Shown here piece after piece: positions 56,630 through 64,000 of a stretch of 64,000 nt of DNA. This DNA comes from Bifidobacterium bifidum ATCC 29521 = JCM 1255 = DSM 20456 (lineage in GTDB: Bacteria; Actinomycetota; Actinomycetes; Actinomycetales; Bifidobacteriaceae): positions 2,046,001-2,110,000 of the forward strand of contig NZ_AP012323.1 in NCBI RefSeq assembly GCF_001025135.1, in the 5' to 3' direction. Position 1 is the stretch's first letter. Each line of letters opens with the position of its first letter. Below the pieces are notes generated by a model. The model did no database searches, had not been told where the DNA came from, and saw nothing but the letters and a program-made list of their open reading frames with translations. The position numbers and the translations under genes are program-made.

Positions 56630-57529
56630 ATGACCATCGCATCAACCACACCGGCCGCCCAATCGGACGACCCGGTGCTCGACGAACTCATCGGCACGGC
56701 GACGAACACCGCGCTGCTCCCCGAACCGGACGCGCACGCCTACGACGACATCGCGACCGGCGACGCCGACCCGCTGGTGCTCGGCGGGCACAAGTTCACC
56801 AGCCGCTTCATCCTCGGCTCGGGGCGCTACGACCTGAACCTCATCAAGGCGACCATAGAGAACGCCGGCACGCAGATCGTGACGATGGCGTTGCGTCGCT
56901 GCCGCACGACCGAGAACAACCTGCTCGACTACATCCCCAAGGGCATCACGATGCTGCCGAACACGTCCGGCGCGCGTAACGCGGAGGAGGCCGTGCGCAT
57001 TGCGCGTCTCGCCCGCGAGGTCTGCCAGACGGACTTCGTCAAGGTCGAGATCGAGCACGAGACGAAGTACCTGCTGCCCGACAACGAGGAGACGATTCGC
57101 GCCACCGAGATGCTCGCCAAGGAGGGCTTCGTGGTGATGCCGTACATGTTCCCCGATCCGATCGCGGCCAAGCGGCTTGAGGAGGCCGGCGCCGCCTGCG
57201 TGATGCCGCTCGGCTCGCTTATCGGCTCCAACAAGGGACTGCGCATGCGCGACTTCATCGAGGTTATCATCGCGAACACGCACGTGCCGGTGATCATCGA
57301 CGCGGGCATCGGGCGTCCCAGCCAGGCCGCCGAGGCCATGGAGATGGGCGCGGACGCGGTGATGGCGTACACGGCCATCGCGAGCGCCGGCAACATCCCG
57401 CTGATGGCCCGCGCGTTCAAGCACGCCATCGAATCCGGCCGCGAGGCATACCTGTCCGGCCTGGGCACGGTGACGGAGGGCCACGCCGTGCCGTCCAGCC
57501 CGACGAACGCCGCCGACTACCTGCACTGA
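56630..57529 (+). CDS. thiG: Thiazole synthase ThiG
   Basis: Forms the thiazole ring from deoxyxylulose phosphate, dehydroglycine and ThiS thiocarboxylate. It has 299 residues, with about 45 extra at the N-terminus compared with most Thi[20 protein letters not shown] starts the barrel. The Schiff-base Lys is Lys138 in [25 protein letters not shown] and [20 protein letters not shown] follow. Start ATG 56630 has AAAGAAAGG upstream. A perfect 10-bp stem (56530-56539 with 56548-56557) lies between thiS and thiG and may adjust their relative expression. Confidence 0.95.
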   Translation: MTIASTTPAAQSDDPVLDELIGTATNTALLPEPDAHAYDDIATGDADPLVLGGHKFTSRFILGSGRYDLNLIKATIENAGTQIVTMALRRCRTTENNLLDYIPKGITMLPNTSGARNAEEAVRIARLAREVCQTDFVKVEIEHETKYLLPDNEETIRATEMLAKEGFVVMPYMFPDPIAAKRLEEAGAACVMPLGSLIGSNKGLRMRDFIEVIIANTHVPVIIDAGIGRPSQAAEAMEMGADAVMAYTAIASAGNIPLMARAFKHAIESGREAYLSGLGTVTEGHAVPSSPTNAADYLH

Positions 57530-57653
57530 GCCACCCGTACTGAGTCGCCTACTCACGTCGCCGCCCGGCAGCGTGCACCCATACGTGGAGCACGATGCCG
57601 GGTGTACCTTAATCTCGCGATGACGCCCAGCCCCGCGGCCCGAGACCACGCAA

Positions 57654-59333
57654 TCACAGGTCAACGGCCATCGCCAGCTCCAGGTCGTCGTCCAGTTCCT
57701 CGACATCGAAGTCGAGCTTCCTGAGCACGTCGTCATTGGGAACATCGCCAAGGGGCGCATCATCACCGTCGCCGGGGCCCATGTCACCGGGATCGTCATC
57801 AGGGCGCATCAGCATCGATTCCACGACCTCATCATATTGATCCGGATTGCCGCGGAACAACGCCAAAGCGCACCCCCGCGCCAGGCGCTCATCCGGGAAC
57901 CGTGCCAATACGATGTTCGCCAAGGACTCGCCCAAATGTGCCTTCGCGTTCATTTCCTCCTCGCTCAGCTTGTCGAGACGTTTCTGCATGCGGCGTGTGA
58001 GACGCTGTATGTCCGCATCGGACGTACTGTAAAGCGTGCCGTCCGTCGCGTAGTCGTCATCAAGTCCCCGTGAGAATTCATCGAATCCGTTCATGAACGC
58101 GATTATCGGCAATGACAGCAGACCGAACCGGACGAGCGTCTCCGTAAGCAGTTCCAGCTGCTCGACGCCTCGGTCGAACCGCTTGCGGTCTCGCCGCTCG
58201 AATCCGAGGATAAGGTCATGGGCCATCACGTCGCCCATCAGCGAGTATGCCAGATCGTTCAGGAACGCCACATCCTGCCATAGTGGTTCTCCCGGCACAT
58301 CCCGATTGTGTTCCAGCGCGAGCATGCGGTCATCGACATCTATTGGTTCATCGTCCCACATCTTCTCGTATGCATCAATCAGCCGGACGACATCGTACAT
58401 GTATCGCCGCTCGCATTTCAGCAGATCCAGCCTATCCTCCATGTCGATGCGGGCGCAGCTCTCGCAGTCGCACAGCGACTCGTCGCCCACCTCGGCATAT
58501 CCGCGAACGCCATCTCGCTTCGACGAGCATCCGCCCGCGTCGCGATCTGCCGTCGCAATCTCTCCGACAGCCGGTTCCTCATCGTCATGACGACCCATAT
58601 ACTCACTCATCCACTGATTGCCATGCAGCTCGTATTCCGCATCGGCCTGCGCCCGCCGCTCGTGCAGATAGTCGACCACGCGCCGATACCGCATGTCCGG
58701 CGCCGCACCGAAGCGCAACACGTCTCCGTCCTCGCGCAGCATGCACATGCCGATGCCGGGGTACAGCAGCAGCATCCGAGCGATGTCGAGGCTGCGCCGC
58801 TCATCGGCACCCCAATTGAGCAGGGTGTATGCCGCCAGCCGGTGCATCTGCGTCGAATGCTCCTCCATGGCGAGCCCGCGCTGCTTGCGGTTGCCGAACC
58901 GCTTCCTGCCGCGAGGCCGTCGCATCAGTTCCTCGACGGTCGTCATACGAATCAGCGACGGCATGTAATCGGACGGGTCGTCGCGAAACAGAGCCAGCGT
59001 GGAATCGTTCAGCAGCTCGTACAGCCACACCGAGATGCCGTACTTGCGCACCGTTTCGGAGCAGCCGTGAAGAAACCTCCGGCACTCGCCCACCAGCCGC
59101 CCGTTGAATGACATCGCCGCCGCGCACAGGTTCGTCGTCCAGCTGCCGCACGCGAACACGTCGCGCGCCAGCGCGTACAGCCGGTGATCCCATGGCGTGG
59201 GCGTGCCGTCCCTGTCATAGTCTTCGCACACCTTGCGCATAGTCTCCGGAGAGACGAGTTCCTCGAATCGCCGCTCCAACTTGTTGATAGCCTGCAGAAA
59301 TCCGATGGTATCCATCGAGAATGATGTCGCCAT
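57654..59333 (-). CDS. Large acidic protein of unknown function
   Basis: 559 residues, start ATG 59333 with AAAAGGAGC upstream. It is cytoplasmic and mostly helical, with no signal or membrane segment. Features: a Cys cluster LCDCESCARIDMEDRLDLLKC (about residues 285-305), a strongly acidic central part and a very acidic C-terminus (DPGDMGPGDGDDAPLGDVPN, DFDVEELDDDLELA). Segments such as MFNGRLVGECRRFLHGCSET-like helices do not match a family I know. Four DnaA-box-like sequences lie 110-155 bp upstream. The long intact frame and good start support a real gene. Function unknown. Confidence 0.75.
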   Translation of the reverse strand: MATSFSMDTIGFLQAINKLERRFEELVSPETMRKVCEDYDRDGTPTPWDHRLYALARDVFACGSWTTNLCAAAMSFNGRLVGECRRFLHGCSETVRKYGISVWLYELLNDSTLALFRDDPSDYMPSLIRMTTVEELMRRPRGRKRFGNRKQRGLAMEEHSTQMHRLAAYTLLNWGADERRSLDIARMLLLYPGIGMCMLREDGDVLRFGAAPDMRYRRVVDYLHERRAQADAEYELHGNQWMSEYMGRHDDEEPAVGEIATADRDAGGCSSKRDGVRGYAEVGDESLCDCESCARIDMEDRLDLLKCERRYMYDVVRLIDAYEKMWDDEPIDVDDRMLALEHNRDVPGEPLWQDVAFLNDLAYSLMGDVMAHDLILGFERRDRKRFDRGVEQLELLTETLVRFGLLSLPIIAFMNGFDEFSRGLDDDYATDGTLYSTSDADIQRLTRRMQKRLDKLSEEEMNAKAHLGESLANIVLARFPDERLARGCALALFRGNPDQYDEVVESMLMRPDDDPGDMGPGDGDDAPLGDVPNDDVLRKLDFDVEELDDDLELAMAVDL

Positions 59334-59442
59334 GATCGCTCCTTTTCGTATGCGCCATTGCCGTCACGGTCCCTCCGCGTCCTCGCGCATAGGCACACCA
59401 TGGCACACCCAAGGCTCCCGGCGCCACCCACCCTCGAAAATC

Positions 59443-59486
59443 TGTGGATAAGTGGATAACTCACCCCTTATCCACAGTTGTCCACA
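59443..59486 (-). promoter_or_regulatory. Cluster of DnaA-box-like sequences
   Basis: TGTGGATAA (59443), AGTGGATAA (59451), TTATCCACA (59468) and TTGTCCACA (59478) lie within 44 bp. The first and third match the DnaA box TTATCCACA exactly, in opposite orientations. The cluster is upstream of the unknown acidic protein gene and 170 bp before a GT2 pseudogene. There are no replication-origin genes (dnaA, dnaN, rpmH) nearby. Confidence 0.65.
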
Positions 59487-59655
59487 TTGCCGGCGGAACC
59501 GGCCAGCCCGGCCATCAGACCGGTGAAACCATACGAAAATGCCAGAATGGAACACCACGCGCATAATCGACTTCCACTATCATGGCTAGCGGAAGTCGAT
59601 TACATGCCGCAGGCCGTCACACCAGATCAGGCATCAAAGGGAAGAGACAACGAAC

Positions 59656-59874
59656 GAAAACAAACGCACCGTGACGATTCTCATACCCTGTTACAACGAG
59701 GAGGAGTCGCTGCCGATGCTGTTCGCCCGGCTCACCACGCTCTCTGAGAACGCCTAGCTGGCACCGGACGATGACGATCGCATCGACTATCGCTTCCTGT
59801 TCGTGGACGACGGGTCGAAGGATTCGACCCGCGACGAAATCCGCGAGTTCGCCAGCAACCGTCAGCCTACGTAA
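59656..59874 (+). pseudogene. Family 2 glycosyltransferase remnant
   Basis: The frame reads TVTILIPCYNEEESLPMLFA, the classic start of a dolichol-phosphate-mannose-type GT2, then meets TAG at 59755. It continues in frame as DYRFLFVDDGSKDST and ends at TAA near 59872. Only about 70 codons of an expected 300 remain, and the rest of the enzyme is missing. No start codon was found in the frame. Confidence 0.75.
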
Positions 59875-59921
59875 GGTGCCCGCGCGGACACGCACAGCTG
59901 TGCCCGCGCGGCCGTCCGTGG

Positions 59922-62087
59922 CTACATGAATTTCTTCAGATCCACCGGACAGCTCAGGCCATCCTTGATGCTGCTGAGCTTGTCCAGCACACCTCCATTG
60001 GAGGAGTCGGTGGAGTTCTTGTTCTCGTCGGCGGGCTTCGATGAGGTCTTGCCGGAGGATTTACCACCGTCGGTGCCGTCGGTGCCGTTCGAGCTGCCGT
60101 CACCGTTCGCGGAACCGTCGCTGCCAGTTCCCGCCCACTGGTCCTCCACCGCATCCGGCACATCAGCGCCGCACGTGTCGGTGACCTTGCCGTTGGTGCC
60201 CGTGTAGATGCCCTTCTCGTTGATAATCGGCGTGGTGACGACGTCCAGCGTCGACTTCGCCTTCTCCGCCGCCCGCACGGTGAACGCGATGGTCACCGTC
60301 TCACCCGGCTTGATGCCCTGGGTCAGACGCAGGTTGATGAACTGGCGGTCCTCCACGGTGCCGTTCGACACCATTTCGCCGGCTTCGTAGGCGAGCGACG
60401 TGATCGCGCCGCCTTCGGGCGCCATCAGGAACAGTCGCGGCTGCATCGTGCCCTTCTCCGTATTGCCGGTAATGAACGCCGGCAATGACTTCGCCTGCTC
60501 CTCGGTCATCGTGTTCTTCAACCGTACCGTCACCGTGTATTCGTCGCCGAGACCGGCGCTCGCGATGGTCATGGGGTTGGTGGCTCGGGCGGGCGCGTCC
60601 ACTTCGTCGCTGATGCGGTACGAGTTCGCGGCGAAATCGCTGCCGCACGTCTTCTTGACGGTGATGCTCGGCTCAAGATACCAGCTGAGCTTGCTGGGCT
60701 TCGCCTCGGTCACGTAGACGCCGGCCTTCGGCTGTTCCACACTGCCGGGAATCATGCCCGCGACGTTCGCGTCGAAGACCTTGGTCTGGACGAGCGCCGC
60801 CAGCTCCTCCTCCTGCGCCATCCACAGCTTGAAATGGCCGTTCGCGGACGTCTGCCGCAGCGCCTTGAGCATCGGCGACAGCGTCGACGTGCCCGCGCCC
60901 GAGAACACGTGGGTCATGATCGTCTTCGACGCCTTGTTGGTGTAGGCGTTCTGCTCCTTGTAGATCGGGTGGTCCACGTACAGCTCGTTGAGGAAGAACT
61001 TGACCGTGTTCGTGCCGTCCAGTACCTTGCCGTCACTGAGCTTGACCGATCCCGTCGCACCAATCAGCGACTGCAGGAACACGGGGTCAAGCGCGAACAC
61101 GCCGGCGATCTCCTGGTTCTCATTGCCCGGCTGCGCGAGCCACATGTTCTTCAATGTGACCGCAGCCCGCTGGAAGTTCGGGTTGACGGTGGTCGTCTGC
61201 GGGTATTTCCACACCTGGTCGCCGAACACCGCGGCTTCCTTGACGTTCTCGGCATCGTACGGCTGCGTGCCATAGGTGATGTCGGTGGTGGCGATGAAGT
61301 CGCCGATCGTGACCTTGCCGTGGTCGGCGGTCACCGGCGCGATGTTGCCGACCATGCCGCCGCCGGACCGCAGCTCGGCCGGATTGTAGATCGCGACCAG
61401 GTACGTGCGCTCACCGTTCTCGCCCAGCAGCTGCGGCAGCAGGTTGATCAGCTCGTCGTATTCGTCGAGCATCTTGTCCACGGATTTCAGGCCGGAGACG
61501 CCGGTCTTCACCATGGAGGCGATGCTCGAGCTCTTCGGAGGCGCCAGCTTCTCCAGCCGCCGCGTCTCGACTTTGATGTCGGCTCGGGCCTGCTTGACGA
61601 TGCCCGGCATGGCCGTCACCGCGCTCAGGTCGACGGATTTGTCTTTCATGGAGAAGCCGGACAGCTGCTTGCTCAGGTCCATCAAATCGGTGAACGGCCC
61701 GTCCACCAGGTTTCCCATGGCGTCCAGCATCGTGCGCGCGGCGGTGATGTCGTTCCCGTATGCCGTATGGTCGCGCAGGAACGTCCACTGCGACTTGTCC
61801 AGTTCGTCGCGCAGCGCCCGCGTGGACGTCACCATCTCACGTGCGGACGTGCCGATGTTACCTCCGCCACCGCAGCCGAGCGCGGTGTTGGCGAGGTTTT
61901 CGGAAGCGGAGATGAAGCGGTTCGCCTCCGTGTACAGTTTGAGCGCGGAGATTCCGTAGATGCCGACGACCGACAACACGGCTCCCAGTAGCACGAACAC
62001 CACATACAGCACGATGCGCCGCGGACGCAGCGCTTGAGACAGGAATTGATGTCCTTTTCGTCCGATGTGCTGGGGGGATCGGCGCAT
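59922..62087 (-). CDS. DUF4012-family membrane-anchored surface protein
   Basis: 721 residues, start ATG 62087 with GAGG 8 nt upstream. A basic N-terminus is followed by one membrane segment (residues 25-48, RIVLYVVFVLLGAVLSVVGI). The DUF4012 part includes YLVAIYNPAELRSGGGMVG, FIATTDITYGTQPYDAENV, and QEIAGVFALDPVFLQSLIGA. The C-terminal quarter is low complexity (GSDGSANGDGSSNGTDG) before an end with one Cys. Proteins of this family sit in or near polysaccharide and LytR-type loci; the function is not established. Divergent from the FtsX-like gene, 480 bp apart. Confidence 0.85.
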   Translation of the reverse strand: MRRSPQHIGRKGHQFLSQALRPRRIVLYVVFVLLGAVLSVVGIYGISALKLYTEANRFISASENLANTALGCGGGGNIGTSAREMVTSTRALRDELDKSQWTFLRDHTAYGNDITAARTMLDAMGNLVDGPFTDLMDLSKQLSGFSMKDKSVDLSAVTAMPGIVKQARADIKVETRRLEKLAPPKSSSIASMVKTGVSGLKSVDKMLDEYDELINLLPQLLGENGERTYLVAIYNPAELRSGGGMVGNIAPVTADHGKVTIGDFIATTDITYGTQPYDAENVKEAAVFGDQVWKYPQTTTVNPNFQRAAVTLKNMWLAQPGNENQEIAGVFALDPVFLQSLIGATGSVKLSDGKVLDGTNTVKFFLNELYVDHPIYKEQNAYTNKASKTIMTHVFSGAGTSTLSPMLKALRQTSANGHFKLWMAQEEELAALVQTKVFDANVAGMIPGSVEQPKAGVYVTEAKPSKLSWYLEPSITVKKTCGSDFAANSYRISDEVDAPARATNPMTIASAGLGDEYTVTVRLKNTMTEEQAKSLPAFITGNTEKGTMQPRLFLMAPEGGAITSLAYEAGEMVSNGTVEDRQFINLRLTQGIKPGETVTIAFTVRAAEKAKSTLDVVTTPIINEKGIYTGTNGKVTDTCGADVPDAVEDQWAGTGSDGSANGDGSSNGTDGTDGGKSSGKTSSKPADENKNSTDSSNGGVLDKLSSIKDGLSCPVDLKKFM

Positions 62088-62567
62088 GGGTTAACCTCGT
62101 TTGCTTCGTGTTACATTCCGTTTTGTCGCGTCCGTCGTTCCACGCGACGACCATTATCGTTCCGTCGGGTTCGATGGTCTGCCGTCACACCGTCTTTTCG
62201 GGCGGACCGGCTCTCGACGCTACGTAATACAACCTCAGATGATACCGTGCGATGCTTACCGCACGCTAAGTCTTCTTTCTGAACCGTTGTATTTCGACGT
62301 TTTTTTCACCATTGCCCGGGACCGGAAGGATGGCCCGGCACAACACCCGCGACCTTGTCAGACTGCTTTCAGACTTCATTGAGGGGTATAACAGTATGGA
62401 GCAAGATAACATACACATAGCGCGACCATAGTGTTGCCTACGGGATGCCGTGCTTTACGGGGCCTTTCGGGGTTCTTCGGGTGGCGTCCCGGCCACTGTC
62501 ACGAAAACGCGGGCGCACGGTTGCCATGATCGCAGCCCCCGCTGGGAAGAACTGGAGAAGTACACGC
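62088..62567. other. Divergent control region between the DUF4012 and FtsX-like genes
   Basis: 480 bp without a gene. TATAAC at 62387 is a possible -10 element for the FtsX-like gene. A 12-codon frame from ATG 62398 has no ribosome site and is probably chance. No repeat or operator stood out. Confidence 0.4.
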
Positions 62568-64000
62568 ATGTTCGTTCTCAAGAACGCATGGTCATCCATA
62601 GTCCGCCGCAAATGGCGCACGCTGTTGACCATGTTCATCGCCATCATCGTCACATTCGGGACATTGTTCGGTTTCTCCGTCCTGCACGCCGATGAATCGG
62701 CCACCGATGGCTACAACCCCCAGCTGGTCAGCGCCGTCATCCGCCCGGATGCGAAGACCAAGGCAACCTACAACGGCGCCGATTCTTCCTATACGAAGAA
62801 CTACCTGGCGTTCGACGCATACGACAACTACGCGTCTGCGCTGCAGGCCGCCGGCCTGACGTACAGCTATGCGCTCACCATCACCGTGCCGGTGCGGCAG
62901 AGCGGCGACGTCAAGGCCATCGCCGGCACCGACGACCAGAGCGCCGACAAGACCGGCGGCGAGATGCTGTACCGCAGCTTCTCTTCGCTGGAGGCCGCGC
63001 ATGAGAACGAGCTCGGCCGGTACAAGATCGTCAAGGGCAAGCAACTGGACTACTCGAGCCAGTCGAAGACAGGCGTGCTGATTTCACAGGCGTTCGCGAA
63101 GAAGAACGGCCTGGACGTGGGCGACAAGTTCACCGTCGCGTTCCCGAACGACGCGAAGAAGACCATCGAGCAGACCGTCCGCGGCATTTACGAGTACACG
63201 GAGCCGGCCGCCGCGGGGCAGGGTTCGGACGCCAAGCTCGCCAAGGACAACCGCGACAACGTCATCTACACCGCGTACTACACCTTCGCGATGGACGGCC
63301 TGTATGCGGCCGACGGCAAAGGCTGGCTGATTCCCGACCTGAACATCTCATTCCTGCTCGACAGCATGTCGACCTATCGGAAGTTCGAGAAAGTCATCAA
63401 GAAGGCAAAGCTGCCCGCGAACCATGAGCTCACCTCGCCGACGCTAATCGAGCACGAGAAGCAGATCGCGCCGCTGCGCTCCCTGGCGAGCTCGATGAAG
63501 CCTATGCTCGCCGCCCTCTGGATTGTGGGCGCGGTACTGTTGCTGCTTTCGTGGGGATCGAGCCTGCTGGTCGGCCGTCGGCGTGAAATCGGCAACCAGA
63601 TCGTCATCGGCGTCTCGCGTGGGCGTATCGCCTGGCAGTTCATGCTGGAGACGCTGTTGCTGAACCTTGTCGGATTCGCCGTAGGCATGGTCGTCGGCGC
63701 GTTCGCGGTCAAGCCGCTGGCCACGAAGCTCGCCGACGGCAATGCGGTCAGTGTGCCGGGCAACCTGATCTGGACTGTCATCTGGAGCGGTCTCGGCACG
63801 ATTGTGGTCCTGATGGTGATCGCCATGATCCGCGTGCTGCTGTTCCGTGTCAGGACGCTGTTTGCGGCCCGTTCCTCGAATGAGGTCGAGGTCGTGGATG
63901 ACGGCGGGACGGACGACACCGCAACAAGCGACAACGCAGCGAACGACAGTGATACGGCAGACGCCGACGATACGGCGGAATCGGCACAGGAGCAGGCATG
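62568..64000 (+). CDS. FtsX-like ABC transporter permease (reaches the window end)
   Basis: 477 codons are present, from ATG 62568 (GGAGAAG upstream). The frame ends GCA-TG at the window edge; the next base is probably A, giving TGA overlapping the ATG of the next gene. It has an N-terminal membrane helix (TLLTMFIAIIVTFGTLFGFS), then a large MacB-type extracellular domain. A C-terminal FtsX domain has at least three membrane segments (ALWIVGAVLLLLSWGSSLLV, then LGTIVVLMVIAMI). The cytoplasmic end is acidic (DDGGTDDTATSDNAANDSD). An ATPase gene probably follows outside the window. Confidence 0.88.
   Translation, partial: MFVLKNAWSSIVRRKWRTLLTMFIAIIVTFGTLFGFSVLHADESATDGYNPQLVSAVIRPDAKTKATYNGADSSYTKNYLAFDAYDNYASALQAAGLTYSYALTITVPVRQSGDVKAIAGTDDQSADKTGGEMLYRSFSSLEAAHENELGRYKIVKGKQLDYSSQSKTGVLISQAFAKKNGLDVGDKFTVAFPNDAKKTIEQTVRGIYEYTEPAAAGQGSDAKLAKDNRDNVIYTAYYTFAMDGLYAADGKGWLIPDLNISFLLDSMSTYRKFEKVIKKAKLPANHELTSPTLIEHEKQIAPLRSLASSMKPMLAALWIVGAVLLLLSWGSSLLVGRRREIGNQIVIGVSRGRIAWQFMLETLLLNLVGFAVGMVVGAFAVKPLATKLADGNAVSVPGNLIWTVIWSGLGTIVVLMVIAMIRVLLFRVRTLFAARSSNEVEVVDDGGTDDTATSDNAANDSDTADADDTAESAQEQA

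Noticed and set aside
59443..59486. A replication origin at the DnaA-box cluster
   Set aside because: No dnaA, dnaN, rpmH, gyrB or AT-rich unwinding region is present, and the cluster has only four boxes.

Overview
The window is bacterial chromosome from a high-GC actinobacterium, most likely a Bifidobacterium; the species cannot be fixed from the sequence alone. Support comes from the FTR1/P19 iron locus, the two-gene aspartokinase, a topoisomerase I with C-terminal basic repeats instead of zinc fingers, the MutT1-type Nudix/histidine-phosphatase fusion, the zinc-ribbon membrane proteins, and a single 4.5S-type SRP RNA. Nearly all intact genes are housekeeping or cell-surface genes. I see no prophage, insertion sequence, CRISPR array, tRNA or rRNA.

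Layout. 1-2.7 kb: iron uptake operon (FTR1 permease, P19 lipoprotein, start of a membrane protein). 2.7-5.4 kb: hairpin repeats, an MFS remnant, an ApbE flavin transferase and a Fic pseudogene with three lesions. 5.5-9.1 kb: divergent ptsI/ptsH with a LacI-family regulator beside them. 9.1-15.3 kb: holB-tmk, topA and a PAP2 phosphatase. 15.4-19.8 kb: nested inverted repeat, SRP RNA and a large wall-anchored subtilisin-like protease. 20.3-25.8 kb: hemolysin III family protein, UDP-galactopyranose mutase, bifunctional penicillin-binding protein. 25.8-33 kb: leuA, a 224-bp nested inverted repeat, a metallophosphoesterase, a zinc-ribbon/PASTA-like surface protein with a decayed relative fused behind it, and a DUF5701 protein. 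33.2-41.1 kb: asd, a 48-residue membrane protein, the aspartokinase ACT and catalytic subunits, recR-dnaX and a lipid kinase. 41.2-46.0 kb: a Tad pilus cluster. 46.0-47.3 kb: long non-coding stretch with an orphan terminator. 47.3-51.6 kb: ppk, mutT1 and a conserved hypothetical gene. 51.6-55.9 kb: gene debris, a GT2 glycosyltransferase and a zinc-ribbon surface protein split by a probable -1 frameshift. 55.9-57.5 kb: TPP riboswitch with thiS and thiG. 57.6-64 kb: an unknown acidic protein preceded by four DnaA-box-like sequences, a GT2 pseudogene, a DUF4012 protein and an FtsX-like permease running off the end.

How the genes work together. asd and the two aspartokinase genes form the entry to the aspartate family of amino acids, and leuA starts leucine synthesis. 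glf and the GT2 enzyme are a plausible galactofuranose supply and transfer pair for surface polysaccharide. holB, tmk, topA, recR and dnaX are replication and repair functions. The Tad genes lie in two blocks (tadZABC and pilin-tadE-tadG). Each block is preceded by a copy of the same ~65-bp element carrying TTATCCACA-type boxes, which is the strongest candidate here for an undescribed regulatory arrangement. Several surface or accessory genes (Fic, zinc-ribbon paralogue, ABC ATPase, GT2, MFS) are visibly decayed.
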